Source: a virus
IMG/VR virus record: IMGVR_UViG_3300009418_000128
Coordinates: 1 to 22,770 of that record
DNA length: 22,770 bases
Strand: one strand, 5' to 3'
Part shown: one piece after another, positions 7,215 through 15,475 of the stretch
Numbering within the stretch: the first letter of the stretch is position 1
Layout of the letters: each line of letters begins with the position of its first letter
The notes under the pieces: generated by a model
Seen by the model: only the letters and a program-made list of their open reading frames with translations
Told to the model about the DNA's origin: nothing
Database searches by the model: none
Position numbers and translations under genes: made by a program

Positions 7215-8720
7215 CTAAACCCCCCCATCTTCTGAAATATCAGCATCCACGCCCTGCGCGTGGTTCCATGACGCTGACGCCGCAACCGTGACTTCAGCGC
7301 GCACATACCGCGCGCTCTGTGTGAAATGTGCGGAGCCATCTGAATCTACATTAGAGGCGCTGCCGGTGGTTACAGTTGTCCCAGGAGTGTCGCGGTATTT
7401 CAGTTTGATAGTGATGTCATCTGTATCATCCGCATCGATATAGGGCTGAACGCCGCTAACAAATACCCGACTTTTGCCGCCGATTTCCTGGCTTTCAATC
7501 ACCGCCGCCAAGGTGGCACCAGTCTGGGCAGCCAGTTTATGCGTATTGTCGAAGAATCCTTGAAGCGGGCGCCCGCCGGTATAAACGCGGCTATCCCAAG
7601 AGAATCCATAGACTGAGGCGCTGTCAATATTGGTTCCATAGGTGGTGTCAAGAGTTTCCAGAGTCTCGCCTTGGGCGTGGTCACGGAATATAAATTCACT
7701 ATCAAATTCCGCATGAGACCAACGATCAATGGCCCAATTATATACAAGCGCCTTGTTTGGCACTGAATTCCCAGTAGATGGGTAAATCCACCAGAATCGC
7801 TTGTTCAAAACATCCGCTGCGCCAATGACCAAGTGGAACAGGCTTTGGTTCAAATCGGCCAGGAATGTTTTATCAACCCGCTGATCTCCGATAGGAGTAG
7901 AATCCTGGCCATTAAAGATGTAGAACCCCTCTTCCCCGAGATACGCCGCAAAATCGCCGATATTAATGACGCTGTTGGGCGCAGTGGTGCCTCGTTCCCG
8001 TTCGACCTCATGAAAATTAAAGATCGCTGGGGTGCCGCTATATACCATCCGATAAATTGCGCTATCCATGAAGGCGGCGCCGTCAATACCGCCAACCGCG
8101 CCAATCAACGCCTGGCCCCAACCACCACTAGGTAAATCCTGATAATCAGATTGCTTTTGCGCCGCGTCCGCTGACCCTACTGTGGGCCAGTCTGTCGGAT
8201 CATCGATGGCGCACCACCATAACCTCGACGGCCTCTCGCCATCAGTGGAGTCGTAAGTATTTAAGACCATGATGAAATCTTTAATCTGCGCGATATGCCG
8301 CGCCCTGGGCGCCGCTGATGCAAGGTTGGCGAATGGTGCGCCACTGCCCATGGAATAAGTCTGGATAGGGTCATTTATACCATTAACTGAAATCACACGC
8401 TCGCCAAATTTTGCGAATTCCACCGTCTCATGATCATCAGTGGTGTACCCGCCTGCAATTGAAACATCCCCCCAAGTTGCCGTGGTCAATGAATAAAGTT
8501 TGGACGCATCCCCGGCGAACGTGTAGGCGTTCCCAGCCTTGTCACGGAAACTAGCCGCGCCTTGACATCGCGCTGACAATGCATCTGATGACGTTGCCAG
8601 TGCTTTGACCGGACCATAACTAGTTTTTGTCAATGGGACCGTATTTTTAGCAACCGTGGAAAACATGCCACCGCTATCCAGAGCCGGTTGGTCTGGCGCG
8701 TATTCCCCGAAATTGATCAT
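7215..8720 (-). CDS. Tail hub / DNA-stabilisation protein (P22 gp10-like)
   Basis: This 501-residue protein begins three bases after the adaptor gene stop, with ATG at 8720. It is rich in beta-strand patterns, consistent with a propeller-like fold. Recurrent motifs include GERVISVNGINDPIQTY, HIAQIKDFIMVLNTYDS, RLWWCAIDDPTDWP, and a later GFYIFNG...IGDQRVDKTFLADLN (read-out of blades). P22 gp10 is 472 residues, lies directly after gp4, and plugs the portal by joining the adaptor to the tail needle. The match is by position, size and strand pattern. The C-terminal 100 residues look like a separate beta domain. I am fairly sure that it is a tail component and less sure of strict gp10 homology. 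Confidence 0.65.
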   Translation of the reverse strand: MINFGEYAPDQPALDSGGMFSTVAKNTVPLTKTSYGPVKALATSSDALSARCQGAASFRDKAGNAYTFAGDASKLYSLTTATWGDVSIAGGYTTDDHETVEFAKFGERVISVNGINDPIQTYSMGSGAPFANLASAAPRARHIAQIKDFIMVLNTYDSTDGERPSRLWWCAIDDPTDWPTVGSADAAQKQSDYQDLPSGGWGQALIGAVGGIDGAAFMDSAIYRMVYSGTPAIFNFHEVERERGTTAPNSVINIGDFAAYLGEEGFYIFNGQDSTPIGDQRVDKTFLADLNQSLFHLVIGAADVLNKRFWWIYPSTGNSVPNKALVYNWAIDRWSHAEFDSEFIFRDHAQGETLETLDTTYGTNIDSASVYGFSWDSRVYTGGRPLQGFFDNTHKLAAQTGATLAAVIESQEIGGKSRVFVSGVQPYIDADDTDDITIKLKYRDTPGTTVTTGSASNVDSDGSAHFTQSARYVRAEVTVAASASWNHAQGVDADISEDGGV

Positions 8721-8722
8721 TG

Positions 8723-9358
8723 CTAACTACCCTGAATATCGAAGTGACTAACAGCCGCCAAAGACGGGTCAAGCGTAGCCTTCACATTGCGCCGGGTGCG
8801 GGCGTCAAGGCTGTTAAGCCATTTAATACCTTCATCCCTTTTCGGCACCCATATGCCAATCATGCCTTGGTTGCGCGTGTAAACACCGGCCTCAACCATT
8901 GACGCAAACGTGTAAACATCCGGCGCGTTGGTCAAAAGGGTATTGGTAGCGTCAGAAGTAATATTCCACTTTTTAAAATACCGCGCCTTCAGCGTGTACG
9001 CCTGATCCGCCGGGCGATTGAATTCAAAGGTGGATGTGATGATGTATTCAACTGGCTTGCCTGATGACGTTGATTTGTGGTCCGCCAGTTTGGCAGCGGA
9101 TATTTGATTCAACTTGGCGGAATTATCATTAAAACGGAGTGAGATATTTTCAAGCCAGCCAGTGGGAAGGGCTGCAGTTTCCGCGCCTGATGAAAGCGTA
9201 ACGCTTGCCTCGGTCTCCATTTGCAACAACCGCAAATGACGATTCAAATAGGCTTCGCCCATCGTTATGAAATTCGGAATTACACCCGTTAAATCAGTCC
9301 GCGCCAACCATGTGGCAACGTCCGCTTTTAACTCGGTGTAATTTGTTGGAACGGCCAT
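8723..9358 (-). CDS. Head-tail adaptor protein (P22 gp4-like position)
   Basis: This 211-residue protein lies directly downstream of the coat gene. Its N-terminus is a familiar adaptor signature: Y-T-E-L-K-A-D-V-A-T-W-L-A-R-T-D-L, then IPNFITMGEAYLNRHLRLL and METEASVTL. The pattern of a short helix, W-L-x-R-x-D-L, I-x-x-F-I-x-x-(A/G)-E and R-x-L-R-x-x-x-M-E is widespread in podoviral adaptors that bind beneath the portal ring and close the head after packaging. The remaining part is mixed alpha/beta. It is longer than P22 gp4 (166 residues). The function is inferred from the motif and gene order. Confidence 0.7.
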   Translation of the reverse strand: MAVPTNYTELKADVATWLARTDLTGVIPNFITMGEAYLNRHLRLLQMETEASVTLSSGAETAALPTGWLENISLRFNDNSAKLNQISAAKLADHKSTSSGKPVEYIITSTFEFNRPADQAYTLKARYFKKWNITSDATNTLLTNAPDVYTFASMVEAGVYTRNQGMIGIWVPKRDEGIKWLNSLDARTRRNVKATLDPSLAAVSHFDIQGS

Positions 9359-9387
9359 AAATGCCTCTCCGGGATATGGATGGAGTC

Positions 9388-9413
9388 AGAGGCGGGCGTA
9401 ACAGCCCGCCCCT
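9388..9413 (-). terminator. GC-rich hairpin between coat and adaptor genes
   Basis: A 7-bp perfect stem, GGCGGGC / GCCCGCC, has a 6-base loop and two extra pairs beyond one mismatch. It lies in the 72-base gap after the coat gene. There is no T-run on either strand, so it is more likely an attenuator, pause or mRNA 3'-end stabiliser for the abundant coat message than a full terminator. Confidence 0.4.
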
Positions 9414-9430
9414 GATTATCCGTGAACCGA

Positions 9431-10651
9431 TTAGTTCATTTGGATACGGCAAGCCAATTCGGGCCTGACCGTTTTATATCCATAAAGCACATCGATCCGG
9501 GTGGGGAACGTGTCGGCACTTATTGAATAGTCCCGAACAATTCTCATGGATATCCCATCCATGACTTCCCGCGCCGCAAAATCAACGCCCTTCGGCATCA
9601 CCAAGTCAGCCGTTGCAAAGCAGAAAGCGTCCTTGTGATACGCCATCGAAACGCCGAAGTCGGCGCTGGCGGCGATATCAGTAGACTGGTCGCTTTCGTT
9701 TTTGTGCAAAGCCGCATTATTCGCGGGCATCGCCGATACGTTCTGTTTCGCACCTGAACTGTAAAGCGCAGGAGAGAAACTGATCGTCGTTGCACTGGTG
9801 CCAGAGTTCGCCGTAACAGTGAACTCTTTCAGCTTGGTTAGGGTCGCCTTCGTCTCAGGATGAACAGCATAGACCGAAGCGAAATAGAAGATATCGCCGA
9901 TCAGATAAGTACCGGCCCCGGTATCGGTCGTGATCGAAGTCGATCCCTCGGCTATCGTGCCAGAATCATTGACAAGATAATCGCCCGTTCCGTCGTCGGT
10001 TCCCGTCGTATGTTGCGGCCAAAGGCTATTTTCCATAATGCTCTGATAGCCGAATGTATGGGAAGCAACACGGCCTTCCTTGTAGTTTTTGCCCACATTC
10101 GTTTGGTCATTATAAAGACCTTTCAGAGCATCAACCAGATCGAGATTATCTTGGGTGTTCAGATTCAGACACCGGCTCTCATACGGAGCCAGATTATCCG
10201 TCAGAACCTTGGATGCTTTCATCACATCGCTGGCTTCAATCGTTGCGCCAACATCAGTGACGTGGTTGTAAACATCCTTGTACATGGCCATGGCGTCAGA
10301 TTCTATATTCGCCGCGAGCACGCTCATGGCGGGTTCTAGAATCCGTGAACCAAAGTCATCGATATCCAACGAAAGATCGTCAGAAGTCCAGGTCGTATCG
10401 ACGCCCTTCTGGGTGGCGACCTGAAGGGTTACGCTACTTTCAACAACATCTTGTGAAGAAAGAGCGGCACCGCTTCGAATGGTGTATTGATTAGGAAGCC
10501 TGATTTTCAGACTGTCTCCAATCTTTGCACCGGATTTACCAAAAGACGAATCGTATTCACGGTTGACCGTGCCGACGAAATTCAGCTTCTGATGGAGTAT
10601 TCGCAGCGCCTCGCGGGTAACTGCGGTCGGGGTAAGTGTGGTATTAGCCAT
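9431..10651 (-). CDS. Major capsid (coat) protein, P22 gp5-like
   Basis: This 406-residue protein has a good ribosome binding site (AAGGA nine bases before ATG). The N-terminus MANTTLTPTAVTREALRILH followed by LNFVGTVNREYDSSFGKSG is characteristic of P22-type coat proteins. The section SLKIRLPNQYTIRSGA, the helix SRILEPAMSVLAANIESD and the C-terminal FPTRIDVLYGYKTVRPELA agree. Residues about 215-300 are Gly/Thr/Ser-rich and may form an inserted beta domain, as the I-domain does in P22. P22 coat is 430 residues. It assembles an HK97-fold shell around the scaffold encoded just upstream. High confidence. Confidence 0.92.
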   Translation of the reverse strand: MANTTLTPTAVTREALRILHQKLNFVGTVNREYDSSFGKSGAKIGDSLKIRLPNQYTIRSGAALSSQDVVESSVTLQVATQKGVDTTWTSDDLSLDIDDFGSRILEPAMSVLAANIESDAMAMYKDVYNHVTDVGATIEASDVMKASKVLTDNLAPYESRCLNLNTQDNLDLVDALKGLYNDQTNVGKNYKEGRVASHTFGYQSIMENSLWPQHTTGTDDGTGDYLVNDSGTIAEGSTSITTDTGAGTYLIGDIFYFASVYAVHPETKATLTKLKEFTVTANSGTSATTISFSPALYSSGAKQNVSAMPANNAALHKNESDQSTDIAASADFGVSMAYHKDAFCFATADLVMPKGVDFAAREVMDGISMRIVRDYSISADTFPTRIDVLYGYKTVRPELACRIQMN

Positions 10652-10680
10652 CGTTTTAGTTCCTTAAAGGTTGCGCGGAA

Positions 10681-11589
10681 CTAACGTTCCGCTAATTGAC
10701 GTTCGCGCCGCCGCACCCACTCGTCCACCGAAAGATTATCGTGCAACCCCGTTTTAGCCGCTGACCGTTTGGCCTTCACGGCTTTGGTTGGCGCAATATC
10801 CCCCGGTTTCGGTTTGGGTTTGGCTTTGCTCTGTTTCGCCTGTAACTGATCGTATTTGAACGCCTTCGCCAGCGTTTCAATATCCTGGGAGCGTGTAATT
10901 GACCTCAAGGCTTGTTCGGAATACCCGAGTCCCAAGGCGTAATTTGTTACATCGCGGTCCATCTCATCCGACCAGCCAGGAATATTCTTTTTCACGTCCT
11001 CCCGGCATTTTTCCTGCGCCTTGGCAAGCTCCGCTTGCTGCGCCTGGAACGCCGAGTCCCGTGACCGTTTGTAGTTTTCTTCCGCATCCGCCTTGGCCTT
11101 GGTTGCCATCTGTTGTTGATGACTAAGCCGGGACGCTTCAGCGGGGTCTTGCTCGTATAACGTATTCCAATCAACTTGCTCGAATTGATCGAGTATCGAT
11201 TGGGCATTCTGGATGGCCGCTATCTCACCGATATGGGCCATTTGTGCTTGCGCCGATTCTTGAAGTTGCGTTTCCCTTGCTTCAACAATCCGGCGTTGTT
11301 CAGCTAATTGCTGCGTCTTGCGGGTGTAATCCGCTTGCTGGATGTAGCCTTCTTTCAAATCCGGGTGGACTTTGTAGGTCTGCCCGTTAACCTCGACTTC
11401 GGCCCAATCACGGGCCTCATCATCTTCCGATTCCGTTTCTTCATCTGCACTTTCCGATTCAGCTTCACCCGCCTGGGTTTCCGTTTCGGTTGCGTCAGAT
11501 TCATCATCATCGGTGTCGGTGGATTCAACATCAGACTCCACCGCCGACTCATCATCGGCAGCGAGTCCCATAAGGGCTTGCTCGCTCAT
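10681..11589 (-). CDS. Scaffolding protein (P22 gp8-like)
   Basis: This 302-residue protein lies between portal and coat, and P22 gp8 is 303 residues. It starts at ATG 11589 with an AAGGA site upstream. Residues 1-65 are extremely acidic (D, E, S, T). Then comes VNGQTYKVHPDLKEGYIQQ, a long helical, Gln/Ala/Glu-rich region (85-240), and a basic C-terminus (KAKPKPKPGD, KAKRSAAK, then RRRERQLAER). In P22 the basic C-terminal helix-turn-helix of scaffold binds coat N-arms. The acid-to-base charge gradient and position support the call. It directs procapsid assembly and should be absent from the mature virion. Confidence 0.85.
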   Translation of the reverse strand: MSEQALMGLAADDESAVESDVESTDTDDDESDATETETQAGEAESESADEETESEDDEARDWAEVEVNGQTYKVHPDLKEGYIQQADYTRKTQQLAEQRRIVEARETQLQESAQAQMAHIGEIAAIQNAQSILDQFEQVDWNTLYEQDPAEASRLSHQQQMATKAKADAEENYKRSRDSAFQAQQAELAKAQEKCREDVKKNIPGWSDEMDRDVTNYALGLGYSEQALRSITRSQDIETLAKAFKYDQLQAKQSKAKPKPKPGDIAPTKAVKAKRSAAKTGLHDNLSVDEWVRRRERQLAER

Positions 11590-11613
11590 AGAATTATCCT
11601 TTTATAGTTTATT

Positions 11614-11654
11614 GCGTATTTTAGAGTGGAATTTTAAGCGTTTTTAAAATACGC
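11614..11654. repeat. 10-bp inverted repeat upstream of the scaffold gene
   Basis: GCGTATTTTA at 11614-11623 is matched by its exact reverse complement at 11645-11654. The second arm also pairs with GCGTTTTT next to it, giving an alternative shorter hairpin. It lies in the 5' leader of the scaffold gene, downstream of the 36-bp palindrome in the direction of transcription. A third small inverted repeat (GCCCCT/AGGGGC, 11674-11699) lies between the two. The role may be leader structure or protein binding. Confidence 0.7.
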
Positions 11655-11707
11655 ACTGAAAGGTTGATGCCTTGCCCCTCAATAACTGGAAATAGGGGCC
11701 ACAATTA

Positions 11708-11743
11708 AATCAATACACCCGTATCGATACGGGTGTATTGATT
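11708..11743. repeat. 36-bp perfect palindrome between portal and scaffold genes
   Basis: The two 18-base halves (left half AATCAATACACCCGTATC) are exact reverse complements with no spacer, centred between 11725 and 11726 on ATCGAT. It lies in a 173-base gap, one of the longer gaps of the window. It could be a bidirectional terminator or RNA processing hairpin, or a DNA site bound by a dimer. There is no T-run beyond the ATTGATT of the stem. Confidence 0.85.
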
Positions 11744-11762
11744 AACTACCCCGACGCCGGGG

Positions 11763-13760
11763 TTAAAACCGCCCCGGCACCATTGGGATTGGGGCGGATT
11801 GGGCAGCTTCCATGCCCACTTCTAGCCGATCCGTTTCCGCCTCAAAGCGGTTCGTGTCGGCTTCGAATTGCTTGGTGCCAGCCTCTTGCCTCTTGATACC
11901 GGCCTCTTGCAATTTGATCTGCAACTCTTGAACCTTGATATCATGGCCCCGCGCCATTGCTTCAAGCTGGCCTACTAATTGCTGAACTTGAGCCACAAGG
12001 GCTTGTTTCTCAGGATCGCCACCCTGATCGCCCTGCAACTGTGGCGGCAGCATGGCTTCCAGGCGCTTGGCTATTTCATCAGCGCCCGGCCAATCAAGAT
12101 TGCGGGCCAGGATATCACCCACAAATGGCGCCGCCGCCGGGAACGCGCGCAACAGTTCCATCATCTGGGTGGCAGATTCTTCGCGCTGGGTGGTGAATGA
12201 CGGCCCGGCTTTCACAGTGACATCATAACGCCCGGCGGTCAGGTCATAGATTTTGTCAGTAATCCCCTCCTGGGTTTGAACTTGGAACGGTGAGTTAATT
12301 TGTACACTCTGCGCCGTTTCATCTTCACCCAGAACACGAACCATCCGCGCCTCGGAATAAACCTTTGGGATTAGATCAACCAGAATGCGCCCAGTGTGGC
12401 GGATGGCGCGGATGACATTGTCAGGGAAATGGAAAGTGGAAATATCACCTTCACGCTGCCGCGCAGTTATGGCAACCCCTGACGTTTCATTTGAACGGGC
12501 GCCAAGGGATGCATCATAAATCCCAAGGATGGATTTCATTTCATCAGCGGCGTTCAGCGCCTCTTGCAGCGCCCCAGCCGGAACACCGGCAAACGGTTGC
12601 CGTTGCGGCGGCGGTGCACCACTCACCGGGTCATATTCCAGCGTGGCGTGGTTTTCAGTGTTCGCCGTGTTCCAGCGTGAACTATCAGTTTCAAATGTTC
12701 CAACCGGGCCAACCCAGGGTGCTTTTGGACTTAGCCCAACCAACTCGGTGGCAGTCGTGCGCCAGTAATTATACATCCGCTGCGCGTCATGTGAGTGATG
12801 CGTTAGATTGTAAAATCGCCGCTCACCGTTTTCTGAATAGTCAATAATCTCTTCGCCGTAAACCGGCACCAATGGAATGTAGCGCCCGGCCCATTCAGTT
12901 GTTTCCAGAACATCCTTGGCGGTGAGAATGCGCTGCTTCACCTTGTGCGTGGTCGTTGGCCGCGTTTCAATAATATGCGCGTCGGCCAAGTCCGCTTGCA
13001 TTTCTTCATCGCCATCGAACTGGTCTTTCAGAACGGTGGTGGTTTGGCCATCGATAAGCTGGAATTTGAGCAAGTCCGTCTTGACCGGCGATCGCGTCCA
13101 GTACTCAGCAACGCGCACGCTGTCTTTCGTTACCCAATTGCCGTGGTCCTGGAAATCAGATTCCCAATTAACTTGCTCCGCATCCGAGTACTGCAACTTG
13201 AATTCGTCATGCGTCAGATGATCAACAACAAACGCAACATTCCAATCTGATGAATCCGTTTCCGTTGAACGCGGATCACCATATATCGACAACGGGTTCA
13301 GAACCCGGCGGATGAAGACATCCTTGTCGAATGAGTCATCTGTGGTCCAATCGATATCGACGCGCCAGAATCCCCATCCGCCTGACGCGGCCATGTCAGC
13401 GGCCCAATCATAAGCAGCGTCGGCGTTGGATGTATATTCAACATTCCGCACAAGGCCGTTTAATATTTCGGCGACATCCGGGTCAGCCTTATCATCAACC
13501 GGGTGGACTTTTATAGCTGGGCGATTTAGGCGGATGTCATTGGTAACTTGACGGATGAAGGCGGGCATCCGGTTGAACGTCAACGCCGGGCGGTTTTTGC
13601 CGCGCAGTTTCAAGGCCGCATCCGGCCACTGTTCGCCAATGCGTGTAAAATGGTAATCAGCCTCAAAGATGTCGCGGTTTTCGCTTTCCGCTTCTTCAGC
13701 CGAAACGAACGCTTCCTTCGCTTCTTCAATTACGGTTTTATCGTTCTTCACATCAGCCAT
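11763..13760 (-). CDS. Portal protein, P22 gp1-like
   Basis: This 665-residue protein follows the large terminase with a 10-base gap. The N-terminus has FEADYHFTRIGEQWPDAA, then RPALTFNRMPAFIRQVTND and RLNRPAIKVHPVDD, the classic P22-family portal opening. Further on GGWGFWRVDIDW, NPLSIYGDPRS and RNLDWPGADEIAKRLEAMLP agree with the family. P22 portal is 725 residues. Twelve copies form the channel through which the terminase packages DNA. The C-terminus (about 590-650) is a coiled coil with regular heptads of the type QEAGIKR-QEAGTKQ-FEADTNR-FEAETDR. P22 portal has a long helical barrel at this end, so this may be its counterpart. High confidence. Confidence 0.92.
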   Translation of the reverse strand: MADVKNDKTVIEEAKEAFVSAEEAESENRDIFEADYHFTRIGEQWPDAALKLRGKNRPALTFNRMPAFIRQVTNDIRLNRPAIKVHPVDDKADPDVAEILNGLVRNVEYTSNADAAYDWAADMAASGGWGFWRVDIDWTTDDSFDKDVFIRRVLNPLSIYGDPRSTETDSSDWNVAFVVDHLTHDEFKLQYSDAEQVNWESDFQDHGNWVTKDSVRVAEYWTRSPVKTDLLKFQLIDGQTTTVLKDQFDGDEEMQADLADAHIIETRPTTTHKVKQRILTAKDVLETTEWAGRYIPLVPVYGEEIIDYSENGERRFYNLTHHSHDAQRMYNYWRTTATELVGLSPKAPWVGPVGTFETDSSRWNTANTENHATLEYDPVSGAPPPQRQPFAGVPAGALQEALNAADEMKSILGIYDASLGARSNETSGVAITARQREGDISTFHFPDNVIRAIRHTGRILVDLIPKVYSEARMVRVLGEDETAQSVQINSPFQVQTQEGITDKIYDLTAGRYDVTVKAGPSFTTQREESATQMMELLRAFPAAAPFVGDILARNLDWPGADEIAKRLEAMLPPQLQGDQGGDPEKQALVAQVQQLVGQLEAMARGHDIKVQELQIKLQEAGIKRQEAGTKQFEADTNRFEAETDRLEVGMEAAQSAPIPMVPGRF

Positions 13761-13770
13761 TTTAATTCCA

Positions 13771-15033
13771 TTAACCCATCCACGAAACTTGCGGCATTTC
13801 TTTGTACGGCTTGCGTTTATTGGGCCGCGTCATAATTGAAAACAATTCTGTGAACGCCCACACCAGCGCATCAACCCGGTCTGGTGAGCCATCACCTTCA
13901 AAGCCCGCTGCCGTCATCTGGCATTGCTGGCTTTCCAGTTCCGGGAACGTGCCGACATGTGAAACGCGGCCCAGTGAATAAAGCGCGCTAATCGGCTCGG
14001 CCCTAACGTGCTTACCTCGAGTAGCCCGGACCTCGGTAATCGGAAGACCGGGCCGAATAGATTGCAACGTATGGCGCACCATGTCGCCGCCCTGATTAAC
14101 CTCGATTACGACTGAATCGGCCTCGTGCTTGTCATACGCTGCAATTGCTTTTGACGCCCATTGGTGCGGCGTGCCATGACAGGAGAAATCCTCCAGCACA
14201 TAACCCCGCCGGTCTTCACCAACGCCAGCAACGATGATGCCGGTTTCATTTGGGTCTTTCCCGGTTTCCGCCGTTGTCACCGCCGGATCAACGGCAACCA
14301 CTATGCGCTTTAATTCCGGTGCCTCACTGCGCCGGTTTTCGTGCAGCGTCTGACGGTCAAAAATTGCACCAGTTAAAGATGGCTCGTATTCGCCTAGCCA
14401 AATATGGCTGTATCGATCCGGCGCATTCTTGTGATCAAACACCCGCTCCTGCTCCAGAACGTCAGGGAAAAACGGGTTCTTGTCATAATTGACTTTCTGA
14501 ATTATCGCGTTCTCTGGCGTTACCTCACCGCGAAACATCTGGTCTACCGGATCAGATGAATGGCGCGGGTTCCAGCTAAACCAGATTTCTGAATCAGGCT
14601 CACGGATTGTTGGGCGCAATATCTCTAATGAGCGCGCGCTGATGGTCTGCGCCTCTTCAATCCAGCAACGATTAACGCCAGCCATCGATTTCAACTGATC
14701 CGCCGTTATCTTTCCCAGGCCGGAGAAAATGAACAGCGTGCCGTTCTTCCCGCGTATTTCATTTTGGATTGATTCATAAAAGCTGCCCAAGTTCATGGCG
14801 GCAATCTTGTCATCAAGCAATTGCTTGACGGAATCCTTGATCGAGTTCTGGACCTCGCGCGCGCACAAAATACGCAATGGTTCCTTACCACCGGCAATCA
14901 ACAGGGATGTTGCAAAGCTGTGGCTTTTGGCGCTCCCGCGCCCGCCGTAAAACGCCTTGTATCTGGATGGCTTGAAAAGCCCGGCAAACGCCTCGGGCAA
15001 ATCAACCTTAGTCCGGTTTGATGAGGTTGACAT
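13771..15033 (-). CDS. terL: Terminase large subunit
   Basis: This 420-residue packaging motor starts at ATG 15033, overlapping the small-subunit gene by 26 bases. A GTG start at 15066 would add 11 unlikely residues. The ATPase domain shows Walker A GGRGSAKS at 30-37, Walker B CWIEE at 123-127 and coupling motif FSWNP at 152-156. The nuclease domain follows with VAVDPAV (Asp249), VVIEVNQGG (Glu311) and SPDRVDALVWA (Asp385 and Asp388), the acidic residues expected for the RNase-H-like metal site. This is the Terminase_3/PBSX-like arrangement, used with headful (pac) packaging in several phages. It works with the small subunit and portal. All key motifs appear intact. Confidence 0.95.
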   Translation of the reverse strand: MSTSSNRTKVDLPEAFAGLFKPSRYKAFYGGRGSAKSHSFATSLLIAGGKEPLRILCAREVQNSIKDSVKQLLDDKIAAMNLGSFYESIQNEIRGKNGTLFIFSGLGKITADQLKSMAGVNRCWIEEAQTISARSLEILRPTIREPDSEIWFSWNPRHSSDPVDQMFRGEVTPENAIIQKVNYDKNPFFPDVLEQERVFDHKNAPDRYSHIWLGEYEPSLTGAIFDRQTLHENRRSEAPELKRIVVAVDPAVTTAETGKDPNETGIIVAGVGEDRRGYVLEDFSCHGTPHQWASKAIAAYDKHEADSVVIEVNQGGDMVRHTLQSIRPGLPITEVRATRGKHVRAEPISALYSLGRVSHVGTFPELESQQCQMTAAGFEGDGSPDRVDALVWAFTELFSIMTRPNKRKPYKEMPQVSWMG

Positions 15034-15334
15034 CAAACATGAATGCAAGCGGGCTGTCTGGGTCACCCATGATCATCTGCACAGCTTTACCATCTGTACG
15101 ATCGAAGACTTCCTTAATGGCCTGGATATCACCATCTGATGCTTTGATCGCAAGTTGATTTGCAATAACATTCAGCCGCTTGGTTGGCTTACCGTCACCG
15201 TCTTTGATTGAATCAACTTCCCGGTTCAGCGCCATCATCAGCGCATCGGTCATTGTGGTCCTGCGCCCGTTACGCTTCCCGGCATGGACAGGGTCTCCAC
15301 GTTTTGGATCATAACCCTTTGAAAATTCACCCAT
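15008..15334 (-). CDS. terS: Probable terminase small subunit (DUF5681-like)
   Basis: This is 108 residues from ATG 15334. A TTG start at 15370 would place the first codons inside the terminator, so it was not used. The N-terminus is Gly/Lys/Arg-rich (KGYDPKRGDPVHAGKRNGRR). The core, with IANQLAIKASDGDIQAIKEV and FDRTDGKAVQ, resembles the DUF5681 pattern (ala..A..GD..AIKEI.DR.DGK) found directly upstream of phage large terminases. Its place before terL also fits. It would recognise the packaging site on phage DNA. The overlap with terL suggests coupled translation. Confidence 0.72.
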   Translation of the reverse strand: MGEFSKGYDPKRGDPVHAGKRNGRRTTMTDALMMALNREVDSIKDGDGKPTKRLNVIANQLAIKASDGDIQAIKEVFDRTDGKAVQMIMGDPDSPLAFMFDVNLIKPD

Positions 15335-15368
15335 TTCCCCGAAGTCCTCTCGGCTTGCTTCGGCCAAC

Positions 15369-15402
15369 AAAAAACCCGCCGGGATTGCTCCAAGCGGGCG
15401 GC
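15369..15402 (-). terminator. Intrinsic terminator at the end of the early operon
   Basis: The minus-strand sequence has stem CCCGC / GCGGG (15394-15398 and 15375-15379) with a GG/CC inner pair, followed by six T (15374-15369). It lies about 75 bases after the last early gene and directly before the small-terminase gene. It could end early transcription or be the target of antitermination for late expression. Confidence 0.65.
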
Positions 15403-15412
15403 TTACATAAAA

Positions 15413-15437
15413 ATTGTCACTTTATAATAATGACAAT
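15413..15437. promoter_or_regulatory. Perfect inverted repeat at the early/late boundary
   Basis: ATTGTCA at 15413-15419 and TGACAAT at 15431-15437 are exact reverse complements with an 11-base AT-rich centre (CTTTATAATAA). Each arm holds a TTGTCA hexamer like a -35 box in opposite directions, though no strong -10 follows on the minus strand. The site is 11 bases upstream of the terminator on the late-transcribed strand. A role as operator, late promoter or antitermination signal is inferred. Confidence 0.4.
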
Positions 15438-15475
15438 ATTTATTTTTCCGTGGATGTCAACAACTAATTTACATC

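Noticed and set aside
13771-15066. GTG start of the large terminase at 15066
   Set aside because: The extra 11 residues are not typical. ATG at 15033 begins closer to the family N-terminus.
15335-15370. TTG start of the small terminase at 15370
   Set aside because: It would put the first codons in the T-run of the terminator. ATG at 15334 also matches the usual N-terminus of the family better.
15413-15437. Strong late promoter on the minus strand within the inverted repeat
   Set aside because: TTGTCA is present, but no good -10 lies 16-18 bases downstream. It is recorded only as a possible regulatory site.
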